DNA of 10,419 bases from Bacillota bacterium (GCA_023445445.1 JAEXLD010000029.1:1-10419), one strand, 5' to 3'; shown: positions 1 through 6,681, counted from the stretch's first letter. Made by a program: numbers and translations. Notes: generated by a model from the letters alone, not told the origin.

Positions 1-31
1 GTAAAGCAAAAACCGTAAAAAATTGTGGCTC
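1..31. repeat. Terminal redundancy (circular closure), left copy
   Basis: These 31 bases are identical to positions 10389-10419. An exact direct overlap at the two ends of a contig is the usual sign of a circular molecule cut at an arbitrary point, giving a unique circle of about 10,388 bp. The cut falls between two hairpins rather than in a gene. Confidence 0.9.
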
Positions 32-160
32 GCCACAATTTATTTACTTTTTCTAGGTTTAAGACTAATTTGCCCTGTGGGACCTATGCGACTTACAGTC
101 GCAGCTCCTAACGGAGCAATTAGCTAACGCTAATATTTGCTGATTAACCTTTGGTTAATC
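1..160. other. Hairpin cluster, left part (continues from 10318 across the junction)
   Basis: No gene is visible here. Perfect short-loop hairpins follow one another: 20-28 with 33-41 (loop CTCG), 87-92 with 98-103 (loop TTACA), 104-108 with 113-117 (loop TAAC), 119-124 with 129-134 (again loop TAAC), and 142-149 with 153-160 (loop TTT). In addition, 60-77 is a perfect 18-base reverse complement of 10318-10335, and 49-57 is complementary to 10366-10374, so on the circle a multibranched structure of about 150 nt can form. Such clusters occur in single-strand origins, transfer origins and structured RNAs. I cannot tell which this is. The nearby replication-relaxation-type genes make an origin-like role plausible. 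Confidence 0.6.
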
Positions 161-193
161 GTTCGAATCTTTTTATAGTGTATATATCATTCC

Positions 194-222
194 TTGAATG
201 GTATAATTTATATAGATAAATA
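194..222 (+). promoter_or_regulatory. Possible sigma-A promoter upstream of the winged-helix operon
   Basis: TTGAAT at 194-199 and TAAATA at 217-222 are separated by 17 nt, an acceptable vegetative promoter. It would transcribe through the hairpin at 320-385 toward the gene starting at 441. The region is so AT-rich that a match of this quality could be chance. Apart from this and the hairpin, I see nothing in 161-440. Confidence 0.3.
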
Positions 223-319
223 ACTGGAATGTATTTTACCAGCAGTAAGAAAATTTTTTGTATGATGAAAATTTATATAAATATAGGATTCTAGGACTGA
301 AGCTTATATTTTAAGTATG

Positions 320-385
320 AAAGTAATGTAAGGAAGTGTTTATGTGCAGCTGCACTTAAATGTTTTAATGACATTACTTTTTTTA
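320..385 (+). terminator. Branched hairpin with T-run; terminator or attenuator
   Basis: Positions 320-329 pair perfectly with 371-380, followed by a run of seven T (378-384). Inside lies a second GC-containing hairpin centred on GTGCAGCTGCAC at 344-355. It sits about 55 nt before the start codon at 441, with no gene upstream in the same direction. It may therefore be a leader attenuator controlling the operon rather than a simple end-of-gene terminator. Confidence 0.6.
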
Positions 386-440
386 TTTGAAAATATTGAA
401 GAATAGCCATTTTATAAAAGATAAGGAGGGGGAAGGTTAA

Positions 441-1001
441 TTGGCACGTGGAAGAAAATCTGAACAAATAAAAAGAATAACAAGAAGTGATGGAGAAACT
501 TTAAAGTCAATTGCCCATACTGGCTTAATAACTAGGTCTAATGCTAAAGAGTATTTCAACCTAAATGAAAAGAGAATTGAGCTTTTAAAGAAAAATAATT
601 ACTTAATTGAGCACACAAGTAATACAAAACAAGGGCTACAAACCTATTATACCTTAGGAAGTGCTGGATCTAACTTCATAAAAAGTAAAACTGACATTGA
701 TTATTTGTATAGGGGAAATAAAAATCAAATAGACCATGACATTAAACTAAACCAGGCATACTGCCAAATTACTCATGAACAGCGTCAAGGCTGGATAAAT
801 GAAAATCAAATTATACATAAGTGGGGTACCCTATCCCCTGATACAAAGCATGTAACTGGTGTTGATGCCATAGTTACTACTCCAGATGGAATAGTTGCTA
901 TAGAAGTTATAACTAGAAATTATGGGGAAATAGAGCTTCAAGAAAAGCAAGATGCTGCTAATGCACTTGGATGTAGTAGGATGGTGATGATTAATGCTTA
1001 A
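441..1001 (+). CDS. Replication-relaxation-like winged-helix protein
   Basis: This 186-aa protein starts at TTG (441-443), chosen because AAGGAGG at 423-429 lies upstream at a workable distance. Residues about 19-80 look like a winged helix-turn-helix ending in the wing segment YYTLG. It is followed by an HD-containing helix (H99, D100: DHDIKLNQAY) and a C-terminal alpha/beta segment with D142 (GVDAIV) and E155 (AIEVIT), spaced as in PD-(D/E)XK-like folds. The lysine expected after the glutamate is missing, so nuclease activity is doubtful. This order matches what I know of replication-relaxation family proteins of Gram-positive plasmids and conjugative elements. Their function is poorly defined, probably DNA binding in replication or mobilization. 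The next gene overlaps its end by 8 nt, indicating an operon. The family call is by pattern only. Confidence 0.6.
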   Translation: MARGRKSEQIKRITRSDGETLKSIAHTGLITRSNAKEYFNLNEKRIELLKKNNYLIEHTSNTKQGLQTYYTLGSAGSNFIKSKTDIDYLYRGNKNQIDHDIKLNQAYCQITHEQRQGWINENQIIHKWGTLSPDTKHVTGVDAIVTTPDGIVAIEVITRNYGEIELQEKQDAANALGCSRMVMINA

Positions 1002-2106
1002 AAGCAGTATAGAGTATGATAAAGAAGATTTAAAGATATTAATTAATGATCAGAAGTTAGATATAAAAGTTTTAGACTATATAGAAATCGAAAATAAATA
1101 TGATTGGTACTTAAAAGCATTTAGATTCTTTGGAAACTTTGCAACCTTTGATCATATTGCTTCAATACTAAAGGGGAAATATGGTAGAACTAAGGTCTTT
1201 AAAGACCTAAATAAGATGTGTTCGATGTCTCTATTAAGGAAAGAAGCCTTAGGTAAGTACGTTTACTTTGTTTTAACTAAAAAAGCACAGATATACTTAA
1301 AACAAAAGAATAACGTAGGTTATATTGCTAACCCATCAGATAAAGCCATGAAAAGCAATCTTCTCTTAGGCGATTATTTATTAAACAATAGATTAAATCT
1401 TACAACTGAGACTATTAGGAGCTCGGATAATCAAATAAGTATGCTTATATCTGAGTTTAGTAACTATGAAGAGTATATAAAATTATGCTATAAATTTTTA
1501 TATAATAAAATGAAAAATATAGATGGAATAGAAACTGACTTTCTTCAGGAGCAAATTAGTCTAATTAATAAAAAAAGTGAATTTATTGATAATACTGATA
1601 AGTTAAAAGATGAAAGAAATTGTGATATTTTAAGTGATCTAATGTCAAAGGATATATATTTGATTAACGTTGAGAGTAAGACTAATGATATTACTATAAC
1701 ATTTTTAATACAAGATATAGGTAGGAGTGTATCCTGGTATAAGTTAGAAATACTAAAACTTTGTTCTATAATAGCAAAGTTTTACTTAAATCCAGTCGAA
1801 AACTACATTAAATGCAATTTAATAATACAGACAGATAGTATTGAAAATAAGAATAACTTAATTAAAGTACAAAATATTTTTAATAATTTAAAGAAATCTA
1901 GAGAATTTGCTGTTGAAGATATGCTTAGATGGAATACAGTAGAAACAAGGTATGTGGGAAGTTATTTTAGGCATAGAGGGGATTTGCCATGGGGTTTAAA
2001 TGATATAAGTATAGTTGAACATAACACTATTAGATTTTTTGCCACTAAAAGCGATAAGATCAATACTATAGATAATAATCAAATTAATATACTTGAATTA
2101 GGTTAA
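994..2106 (+). CDS. Second winged-helix plasmid protein, unknown function
   Basis: This 370-aa protein starts at ATG 994, inside the end of the preceding gene (8-nt overlap), so the two are probably translationally coupled. Residues about 38-103 resemble a winged helix: a helix around FFGNFATFDHIASIL, a recognition-like helix around GRTKVFKDLNKM, and a wing KYVYFVLTKKA. The remainder is a mixed alpha/beta region with no signal peptide or membrane segment. A strand-turn-strand stretch, DIYLINVESK then ITITFLIQDIG, recalls the nuclease-like half of the upstream protein, so the two may be distant relatives with the same architecture. I do not recognise a named family with certainty. Operon context suggests a partner of the upstream protein in plasmid replication, relaxation or mobilization. 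No relaxase or coupling ATPase is encoded on the circle. Confidence 0.55.
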   Translation: MLKSSIEYDKEDLKILINDQKLDIKVLDYIEIENKYDWYLKAFRFFGNFATFDHIASILKGKYGRTKVFKDLNKMCSMSLLRKEALGKYVYFVLTKKAQIYLKQKNNVGYIANPSDKAMKSNLLLGDYLLNNRLNLTTETIRSSDNQISMLISEFSNYEEYIKLCYKFLYNKMKNIDGIETDFLQEQISLINKKSEFIDNTDKLKDERNCDILSDLMSKDIYLINVESKTNDITITFLIQDIGRSVSWYKLEILKLCSIIAKFYLNPVENYIKCNLIIQTDSIENKNNLIKVQNIFNNLKKSREFAVEDMLRWNTVETRYVGSYFRHRGDLPWGLNDISIVEHNTIRFFATKSDKINTIDNNQINILELG

Positions 2107-2154
2107 AGGCTAAAAAACATACATTGATACTCAAATTAAGAAGGGAGAAATACT

Positions 2155-2250
2155 ATGAATAACATAATAATATTAACTGTAAGTCTATTAGCACTAGTAG
2201 GAATACTTTATATATTTGTATCTGCTTTAAAATATATAATAAAGAAATAA
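2155..2250 (+). CDS. 31-aa hydrophobic membrane peptide
   Basis: ATG at 2155 follows AAGGGAG (2141-2147) at proper spacing, and the frame runs 31 codons to TAA. The peptide is a single predicted transmembrane helix (about residues 4-28, rich in I, L, V) with a lysine tail KYIIKK and almost no other charge. That shape fits type I toxin-antitoxin toxins (Fst/TxpA-like) and also small membrane modulators. I see no sequence motif that decides. It lies 48 nt after the 370-aa gene and is convergent with rep, from which the hairpin at 2380-2428 separates it. An antisense RNA antitoxin could lie in 2250-2380, but no convincing minus-strand promoter is visible there. The strong ribosome binding site is the main evidence that it is translated. 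Confidence 0.5.
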   Translation: MNNIIILTVSLLALVGILYIFVSALKYIIKK

Positions 2251-2379
2251 ATTTCTAGCCATATCTATTAACCTTAAATGTAAAGTAATTTTTATATATA
2301 ATGAAAAATTTAAAAAATCTAGGAATTTCAATATCTAGGGTTCAAAAAAGCAGTATATTTTTTATATGTTTTAAAATAT

Positions 2380-2428
2380 AAAAAAAGACTCTATACCCAT
2401 TCTTCTATATGAGTATAAAGTCTTTTTT
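2380..2428. terminator. Bidirectional terminator between the + operon and rep
   Basis: An A-run plus GACT..TATAC (2380-2396) pairs with GTATA..AGTC plus a T-run (2413-2428), giving an A-tract, stem and T-tract that work in both directions. It touches the rep stop codon at 2428-2430 and ends both convergent transcription units. Confidence 0.85.
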
Positions 2429-3501
2429 TAATCCCATCCTAAAAGCTTCTTTTCAAGATCGTCATAATCATAATCTCTACCTTTGAAATTATCAAATCTT
2501 AATTTTGGTTTTTGTTTTGCTTGGGTCATTGGTCTTCTAAAATTAGTTAATGTAGTTTGAAACCATCTAATTAAATTTCTATCTATTTCCTGACCTAAAG
2601 AGTATTCAGCTACTTCTTTAATTAACTTAAATGGCTCATCTCCAAGGGTCTTATGTAATTTCGCACATTTGTATAAAATTTTAGCTTCTTCATTACTAAT
2701 TTCTTTATCTATTGTATATTTAATTATATTTTTTATTTTTGAAGTTATATCACTTTCACTATCTTCTATGACTGTTACTGATACTTCATCTATAGGATTA
2801 GTACTATTAGTTTCATTTATCTTTTTAACTTTATTTGAGTGAATATAAAATTTTAGTGAAGTTACTTTTCTTCCAGTTTTTATTTCTTCAAAATCAAAAC
2901 TTATATCACTTAATTTTTTTAATTCTCTTTGAGTTTGCTCTATTATCTTTCTCTTAAAATCATTGTATCTAGGATAAATACTTTCAGCTTTTAAAAGTTT
3001 TCTTAAATCTTCAACTTTAATCTCAATATATCCTTGTTTTTTAAACTCATTACATTTTAAAATTTCATATATTCTAGGAGAATATTTACTTTTCATACTT
3101 AAAATATTAGCTAATTTATATTGAGTAAACATGCTATTAAGCTTTAGCATATATGGTTTTAAATCAGGATTGAATTTTAAAGTTACATAACCTGTTCCCT
3201 TTTCATAAATTGTTCCACTAAGCCAGGCAGATTGAATTATCCTATTTCCTTCTTCAATTTCAAAAACCTTTTTCATTAACTCTTTTGTTATTTTAGGAAT
3301 CTCAGTATATTTAGCTTGATTCTCAACCCCTAAAAGCTCCATGAACTCTGAAATTTTAAAAATATACGGTTTAAACTCTTCATCTTCTGGTTGTACCATA
3401 CTTGCAAGAGTCAATATTAATTTTTGCTCTTCTAAGCTTAAATCATAACTTGAATTCATAATGAAGTAATTTGATTTAGTTACTAAATAATTTTTATCCA
3501 T
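2428..3501 (-). CDS. rep: Plasmid replication initiator, Rep_3 family
   Basis: The 357-aa protein binds iterons and opens the plasmid origin. The start is set at ATG 3499-3501 (MDKNYLVTKSN): GGGAGGAG lies 5-12 nt upstream. An in-frame start 14 codons earlier (3543) lies upstream of the likely transcript start and overlaps the promoter. The N-terminus carries the Rep_3 signature block: LVTKSN, then LSLEEQKLILTLASM, then IFKISEFMELLG. This is followed by the strand-rich first winged helix (SGTIYEKGTGYVTLKFNP, then FTQYKLANILSMKSKYSPRIYEIL) and a second winged helix around IEIKVEDLRKLL and YNDFKRKIIEQTQREL. The variable C-terminal 100 residues are charged. Divergent iterons at 3563-3692 are its expected binding sites. 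Its promoter lies immediately next to iteron 1, so autorepression by Rep is likely. Family assignment is strong; the incompatibility group is unknown. Confidence 0.93.
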   Translation of the reverse strand: MDKNYLVTKSNYFIMNSSYDLSLEEQKLILTLASMVQPEDEEFKPYIFKISEFMELLGVENQAKYTEIPKITKELMKKVFEIEEGNRIIQSAWLSGTIYEKGTGYVTLKFNPDLKPYMLKLNSMFTQYKLANILSMKSKYSPRIYEILKCNEFKKQGYIEIKVEDLRKLLKAESIYPRYNDFKRKIIEQTQRELKKLSDISFDFEEIKTGRKVTSLKFYIHSNKVKKINETNSTNPIDEVSVTVIEDSESDITSKIKNIIKYTIDKEISNEEAKILYKCAKLHKTLGDEPFKLIKEVAEYSLGQEIDRNLIRWFQTTLTNFRRPMTQAKQKPKLRFDNFKGRDYDYDDLEKKLLGWD

Positions 3502-3523
3502 ATAGCTCCTCCCATTTAACAAT

Positions 3524-3552
3524 ATTTTACCAATTAAATACAACTACGTCAA
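3524..3552 (-). promoter_or_regulatory. rep promoter (sigma-A type)
   Basis: Read on the minus strand, TTGACG (3547-3552) and TAAAAT (3524-3529) are separated by exactly 17 nt. The predicted transcript start is near 3517, which leaves a short leader before the ATG at 3501. The -35 box ends 14 bp from the TCG of the first iteron, a layout that suits autoregulation. Confidence 0.75.
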
Positions 3553-3562
3553 TACATTAGTT

Positions 3563-3692
3563 AGGTCGTATTTAACTATGAAAAGGTCGTATTATACTAT
3601 GGAAAAGTCGTATTTAACTATGGAAAAGTCGTATTTAGATGAAATTATACTATGGAAAAGTCGCATTTAACTATGGAAAAGTCGTATTTAAA
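3563..3692 (+). repeat. Replication origin: six 21-bp iterons
   Basis: Six direct copies of a unit close to AAAAGTCGTATTTAACTATGG run through this region. The invariant TCG falls at 3566, 3587, 3608, 3629, 3661 and 3682, spacings of 21, 21, 21, 32 and 21. The fourth unit carries about 11 extra bases, so all copies stay on one face of the helix. Variants: unit 2 has TATTATACTATGG, unit 5 has TCGCATTT, and unit 6 is truncated after TATTTAAA. An AT-rich stretch follows (3693-3770), suitable for strand opening. This is the standard arrangement for a Rep_3 iteron origin and probably also sets copy number and incompatibility. Confidence 0.92.
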
Positions 3693-3767
3693 TTTTAAAA
3701 GCATTGATATAACTAGCTTTTAAGGCAGTCTAAAACATTTAAAACAAAGTTTTAAATAAAACATATA

Positions 3768-3793
3768 AAACAACAACAGAGATGTTGTTGTTT
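3768..3793. repeat. Perfect 10-bp stem hairpin beside the origin
   Basis: AAACAACAAC (3768-3777) pairs with GTTGTTGTTT (3784-3793) around AGAGAT. It lies between the iterons and the RHH gene, about 90 bp before that gene's start. It may be an operator or a weak terminator; no T-run follows. Confidence 0.5.
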
Positions 3794-3883
3794 CCCTATA
3801 ATATATTTTAATTTTTTATTCAGATATACTAACTTAAATGATATATTAATATTAGATACAATTTGGTTATAAGGTGGTTAGTT

Positions 3884-4450
3884 ATGATTTATGAAGATAT
3901 GAGTTTAGATCAGATTATTGAATATATTAATACTGAATTACTAAAAGGTAGAACTATGAAGGATATTGAGGAAAATGATTTTAATGTTAATGAAAGAGTT
4001 ATTGCTAAAAGATTAGCTAGAAAAAATGTTAAAAAGATAAACGGGCAATTTGTATTTAAAGATGGTTATAAAAAGCCCGAAGTAGTTAAAAAGCAAGTAA
4101 CTGAGCCAGCTATTGAGAAAATAGATTCTAGTAATTCTATTGATTTAATGCAAAATCAAGAATTTTTATATTTAAGTAAAAAGGTTGATATGCTGGAGAA
4201 AGCATTTAAAGAAATGATGTGTATACAAGGTAGTTCTAAAGAAGTTACAAATGACTTAGGATTAAAGATATACTATAGCGAAGATAAGCCTACAGCTAAA
4301 ACTGTAAGATTATATAAAGAAGTTTGGGATAAGATTGATAAAGTTAAAGAGAAATTTCCTCATTTGAGCTATCAGACTGTGCTAAATAGTTTAATAGATG
4401 AGATAACGGAAAAGTATTTAAATAATGGAGACGGAATATATGGAAAATAA
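3884..4450 (+). CDS. Plasmid DNA-binding protein, N-terminal HTH and C-terminal ribbon-helix-helix
   Basis: This is a 188-aa protein. The start is placed at ATG 3884 because AAGGTGG (3871-3877) lies 6 nt before it; a TTG seven codons earlier has no such site. Residues about 7-55 form a small helical domain with the pattern MKDIEEND..VNERVIAKRLARKNVKKINGQFVFK, like a helix-turn-helix plus wing. A low-complexity linker and a short coiled-coil-like stretch (about 92-112) follow. Residues about 138-178 (TAKTVRLYKEVWDKIDKV, then LSYQTVLNSLIDEI) have the strand and two-helix pattern of an RHH domain. Next to rep and the iterons, transcribed away from them, it most likely regulates copy number or partition. 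No ParA-type ATPase is present. It overlaps the next gene by 11 nt. Confidence 0.6.
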   Translation: MIYEDMSLDQIIEYINTELLKGRTMKDIEENDFNVNERVIAKRLARKNVKKINGQFVFKDGYKKPEVVKKQVTEPAIEKIDSSNSIDLMQNQEFLYLSKKVDMLEKAFKEMMCIQGSSKEVTNDLGLKIYYSEDKPTAKTVRLYKEVWDKIDKVKEKFPHLSYQTVLNSLIDEITEKYLNNGDGIYGK

Positions 4451-4838
4451 ATGCCTAGTAAGAAATAAGAAAAAGCAAAGAAGTTTATTTCATCAATTCA
4501 CGTACACAGGAAAAGAAGTAATTAATTTAATAAAGAAAAATAAGCTTAAAGAACTAGATGTTATATATAAATTATCTGTAGATCCAATAAATTCAATATC
4601 AATGCATTATAAATTCTATATATTACTTCAGTCAAAACAACTTAAAATTGTAGAACTGGTTATAAAAGACTTAAAAATAGATGCTCCATTAACTGAAGAT
4701 GCTATATGGAAGATTAATAATTTAAAGAAATTTTCAGGATCATATGCTGAGTTTGTAAAATCTGAATATGAAAGATATTTTAAAAAGTATAATTTGAATG
4801 ATATAAAAATAGCATGTATTAATGAATTTGAAGATTAA
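4440..4838 (+). CDS. Unknown 132-aa protein coupled to the RHH gene
   Basis: I do not recognise this family. I place the start at ATG 4440 because GGAG at 4427-4430 lies 9 nt upstream. An ATG at 4425, five codons earlier, has no clear ribosome site but cannot be excluded (137 aa). The reading frame begins inside the last codons of the preceding gene, so translation is probably coupled. The product is lysine-rich, basic at its N-terminus (KNKCLVRNKKKQRS-like), entirely helical in appearance, soluble, and without Cys clusters or membrane segments. The segment FYILLQSKQLKIVELVIKDL and a tyrosine-rich EYERYFKKYNL are its most patterned parts. Position next to rep and an RHH protein suggests plasmid maintenance. 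A strong terminator follows at 4859. Confidence 0.6.
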   Translation: MENKCLVRNKKKQRSLFHQFTYTGKEVINLIKKNKLKELDVIYKLSVDPINSISMHYKFYILLQSKQLKIVELVIKDLKIDAPLTEDAIWKINNLKKFSGSYAEFVKSEYERYFKKYNLNDIKIACINEFED

Positions 4839-4858
4839 AAAGAAAGACATAACAGTTT

Positions 4859-4905
4859 AAAAAGGTACTATTTCGTAACTAACATTGCGAAATGGTACCT
4901 TTTTT
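4859..4905. terminator. Strong intrinsic terminator after the RHH operon
   Basis: Positions 4859-4875 pair with 4888-4905 over 17 bp with one G-T pair, around a 12-nt loop, with A-run and T-run flanks, so it may act in both directions. It follows the stop at 4838 by 20 nt. The gene-free stretch 4906-5247 holds nothing else I can name except the ATTA repeat at 5178-5203. Confidence 0.88.
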
Positions 4906-5177
4906 CATAGAAGTTTATTTATATTAAACTAAAAACTATGATTTTTTTAATTTTCAATATCCTACAAATGGCTTAAAATCGTAATTTTTAATTTCTTCGT
5001 GAAAATTCCTTTTAGCGAAATTATATAAATATATTACCATAAGAATAAATTTAATATATAGGATATACTAATTTAAGGTTTAAAATATTTTTATATGATT
5101 ATATTAATCAATGTTATAATTGTTAGTTTTATCAAATAAGAAAAGCAAGCCATAATTATATGTCCTAGCAAATAAAA

Positions 5178-5203
5178 AATTAATTAATTAATTAATTAAT
5201 TAA
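5178..5203. repeat. ATTA tetranucleotide microsatellite
   Basis: About six tandem copies of a 4-bp unit (ATTA/TTAA) lie about 45 bp upstream of the lipoprotein gene, in or near its promoter. Short tandem repeats of this kind can change length by slippage, so copy number may vary between isolates and alter promoter spacing. That consequence is inference. Confidence 0.7.
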
Positions 5204-5247
5204 GAGTTTATGGTATATTTAGATTAAATAAATTAAGGGGAGATAAT

Positions 5248-5724
5248 ATGAGATTAAAATCAACAATAATTATTATTATGATATTAAGTTTAGTATTAGT
5301 TAGTTGTACGAATAGCAATGCTGGTACTAAATTAGAAGGTGAAATAACAACAATGGAAGGCGAAATAACATTTTATGTTGCTAATGATGATCTTACTAGT
5401 TGGGCAAAATACAATAAGGAAATCGATGGGGATTTGATAAATATTATTGAACAATTGAAATTAGATGAAAAAAGTTTCATACCCAAAGACACTAAAGTGC
5501 TAGATATAGACATTAAAGATGGAATAGCTTATATAAATTTAAGTAGTGAATTCGATACACCAGAATCAAATGCATCAACCCCAGCTTCATATAAAATAAA
5601 GTCAATTGTAAAAACATTATGTTTAAATAAAAAATTAGAAATAAATGGTGTAAGATTTCTGATTAATGGGGAGTATGTTGATTCTATAGGTCCAATTTTA
5701 ACAGAAGGAATAATAAAAGATTAA
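5248..5724 (+). CDS. GerMN-domain lipoprotein (GerM-like)
   Basis: The 158-aa protein has a typical lipoprotein signal peptide: basic MRLK, hydrophobic IIIIMILSLVLV, then the lipobox LVSC with Cys20. It should be exported and anchored to the outer face of the membrane. Residues about 33-150 match the GerMN fold known from the spore protein GerM and many Firmicute lipoproteins: ITFYVANDD, then a LIEQL-like helix, IPKDTKVLDIDIKDGIAYINLSSEF, a helix IKSIVKTLCLN, and the closing strand GVRFLINGEYVDSIGPI. In Bacillus, GerM takes part in sporulation and germination; what this plasmid copy does is unknown. AAGGGGAG at 5234-5241 supports the ATG. It is transcribed alone and ends at the palindrome 5741-5780. 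The chromosome of such a host would normally encode its own versions, so this is an accessory copy. Confidence 0.75.
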   Translation: MRLKSTIIIIMILSLVLVSCTNSNAGTKLEGEITTMEGEITFYVANDDLTSWAKYNKEIDGDLINIIEQLKLDEKSFIPKDTKVLDIDIKDGIAYINLSSEFDTPESNASTPASYKIKSIVKTLCLNKKLEINGVRFLINGEYVDSIGPILTEGIIKD

Positions 5725-5740
5725 ATTTTTAACATTAGAA

Positions 5741-5780
5741 TATTAGTAGGTGGTTAAATATATTTAACTACCTACTAATA
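5741..5780. terminator. Near-perfect 40-bp palindrome, bidirectional terminator
   Basis: The 40 bases read the same on both strands except for one G/A pair (position 5752 against 5769, a G-T wobble in RNA). It sits between the convergent lipoprotein and amidase genes, 16 nt and 9 nt from their stop codons. The T-tracts are poor, but position and symmetry make it a shared terminator. Confidence 0.75.
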
Positions 5781-5789
5781 GTAAATAGA

Positions 5790-6338
5790 CTATATATTAC
5801 TTAGGATTGCCCTACCAATTGCTTCGCCTAATACTTGTTCACCACAAACATCATATCTATAACAATCATATTGATTATCTATGAAAAATGGTTCAATAAT
5901 AACAGCATGCTTAGTTGTATAAGATGGATTTGTTTCAATATAAGAGTCAACTTTAGCACCTCTGTCTGGGATTTTTAAATCTCTAGCAATAGCAGCAGTT
6001 ATAGATTTTGCGATATTATAGGAAAGGGTATCTCCACTTTTATAAAATACTTCAGCACCACTTCCAACGCCTCCACCTATATTTGCATGAATGCTAACAA
6101 ATAAATCAGCCCCCCAATCTTTAGCTTTTTTTAAGTCTCCAAACAATGCATCAGTATCTGTAGCGTACTCTTTGTAGCTATCACCACCAGTACGAACAGT
6201 ATGCCCAGCATGATATAAAGTTTGTGCAACATAAGCACCATACGCATGTATAACATTAGATTCTTTTATTATTCCTGTCGCTGCAGTATGTGATCCATTA
6301 GTTAAAGTTTCATGGCCAAATCTTACAAAAATTTTCAT
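5790..6338 (-). CDS. N-acetylmuramoyl-L-alanine amidase (Amidase_3), endolysin-like
   Basis: This is a 182-aa zinc amidase that should cut the bond between N-acetylmuramic acid and L-alanine in peptidoglycan. The expected zinc ligands and catalytic glutamate are visible: H9 in RFGHE, E26 in KESNVI, H84 in VSIHAN, and E149 in IIEPFFIDN; RGAKVDSY (126-133) is another family block. The length is a bare catalytic domain: there is no signal peptide and no SH3, SPOR or other cell-wall-binding domain, as in minimal phage endolysins that need a holin. AAGGAG lies 7 nt before the ATG. The holin-like uviB is the next minus-strand gene, and a UviA-type promoter precedes the amidase at 6418-6445. Together these form a lysis or release cassette under UviA control. 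GC content is visibly higher than in its neighbours, hinting at a separate, perhaps phage, origin. Confidence 0.9.
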   Translation of the reverse strand: MKIFVRFGHETLTNGSHTAATGIIKESNVIHAYGAYVAQTLYHAGHTVRTGGDSYKEYATDTDALFGDLKKAKDWGADLFVSIHANIGGGVGSGAEVFYKSGDTLSYNIAKSITAAIARDLKIPDRGAKVDSYIETNPSYTTKHAVIIEPFFIDNQYDCYRYDVCGEQVLGEAIGRAILSNI

Positions 6339-6417
6339 TTTAAAACTCCTTTTAAATTTTATATTATTTAATTATTAAATATTTTTTTTTGCCAGCTTGA
6401 GTGACTAGTCATTAATT

Positions 6418-6445
6418 ATAAAGTGAATTTAAAGGAATTTGTAAA
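6418..6445 (-). promoter_or_regulatory. UviA-type promoter of the amidase gene
   Basis: On the minus strand TTTACA (6440-6445), 16 nt, then CTTTAT (6418-6423). The same layout precedes the uviA remnant, uviA and uviB. The TTTACA -35 element is what I recall for promoters of the TcdR/BotR/TetR/UviA sigma factors; no good sigma-A promoter replaces it. Confidence 0.6.
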
Positions 6446-6468
6446 CTAAAAAATCATAAAGAATTATG

Positions 6469-6496
6469 CTTACAAAAGAAACGTAAATTCCCTTAT
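6469..6496 (+). promoter_or_regulatory. UviA-type promoter before the uviA remnant
   Basis: CTTACA (6469-6474), 16 nt, then CCTTAT (6491-6496). The spacer ends in TAAATTC exactly as in the intact uviA promoter at 7148-7175, which shows common descent of the two upstream regions. Confidence 0.55.
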
Positions 6497-6518
6497 TATT
6501 ATATAAGGGGGGATATAT

Positions 6519-6632
6519 ATGGAAGATAATATGTTTATGAAAATAATTGAGTATAGAAACAATGAAAATATTAAGACAGGCAGTAAACCAAGCTAAAAAA
6601 TAGAACTTTAAAAATTAAAAGGACTTATATAG
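6519..6632 (+). pseudogene. uviA remnant with large internal deletion
   Basis: A strong ribosome site (AAGGGGGG, 6505-6512) precedes ATG 6519 and an open frame of only 25 codons. Its first 15 codons (MEDNMFMKIIEYRNN) look like the N-terminus of a UviA-type sigma factor. Straight after, in the +1 frame, ATGAAAATATTAAGACAGGC.. encodes MKILRQAVNQA, then with two single-base A-tract indels KNRTLKKLKGLI and a stop at 6630-6632. This corresponds to the C-terminal sigma region 4 helix of the intact neighbour (MKISRQSVNQCKNRALNKLRNI). Roughly 130 codons between these ends are gone. The promoter at 6469-6496 survives, so a 25-aa peptide could still be made, but no function is implied. Before noticing the C-terminal match I considered a small bacteriocin; that is now unlikely. 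Confidence 0.8.
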
Positions 6633-6641
6633 ATTATTACG

Positions 6642-6681
6642 AAAAAAAGCAGGAATTTAGGATTTAAATACCTGCTTTTTT
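6642..6681. terminator. Bidirectional terminator overlapping the uviB 3' end
   Basis: AAAAAAAGCAGG (6642-6653) pairs with CCTGCTTTTTT (6671-6681). It lies over the last codons of uviB (minus strand) and just past the uviA remnant (plus strand). The arrangement is copied at 7747-7781. Confidence 0.85.

Noticed and set aside
142..172. tRNA T-arm-like GTTCGAATC at 161-169
   Set aside because: The flanking bases do not form the required 5-bp T stem, and no acceptor, D or anticodon arms can be drawn.
3502..3543. 14-codon N-terminal extension of Rep
   Set aside because: It has no ribosome site, overlaps the rep promoter and would lie upstream of the predicted transcript start; ATG at 3501 has an excellent ribosome site.
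3563..3692. Iteron block as a CRISPR array
   Set aside because: Units are contiguous 21-bp direct repeats with no unique spacers, sit beside rep, and no cas gene is present.
6519..6596. 25-aa peptide as a small bacteriocin
   Set aside because: Its ends match the two ends of a UviA-type gene with an internal deletion, so it is better explained as a pseudogene remnant; it is also neither hydrophobic nor cationic-amphipathic.
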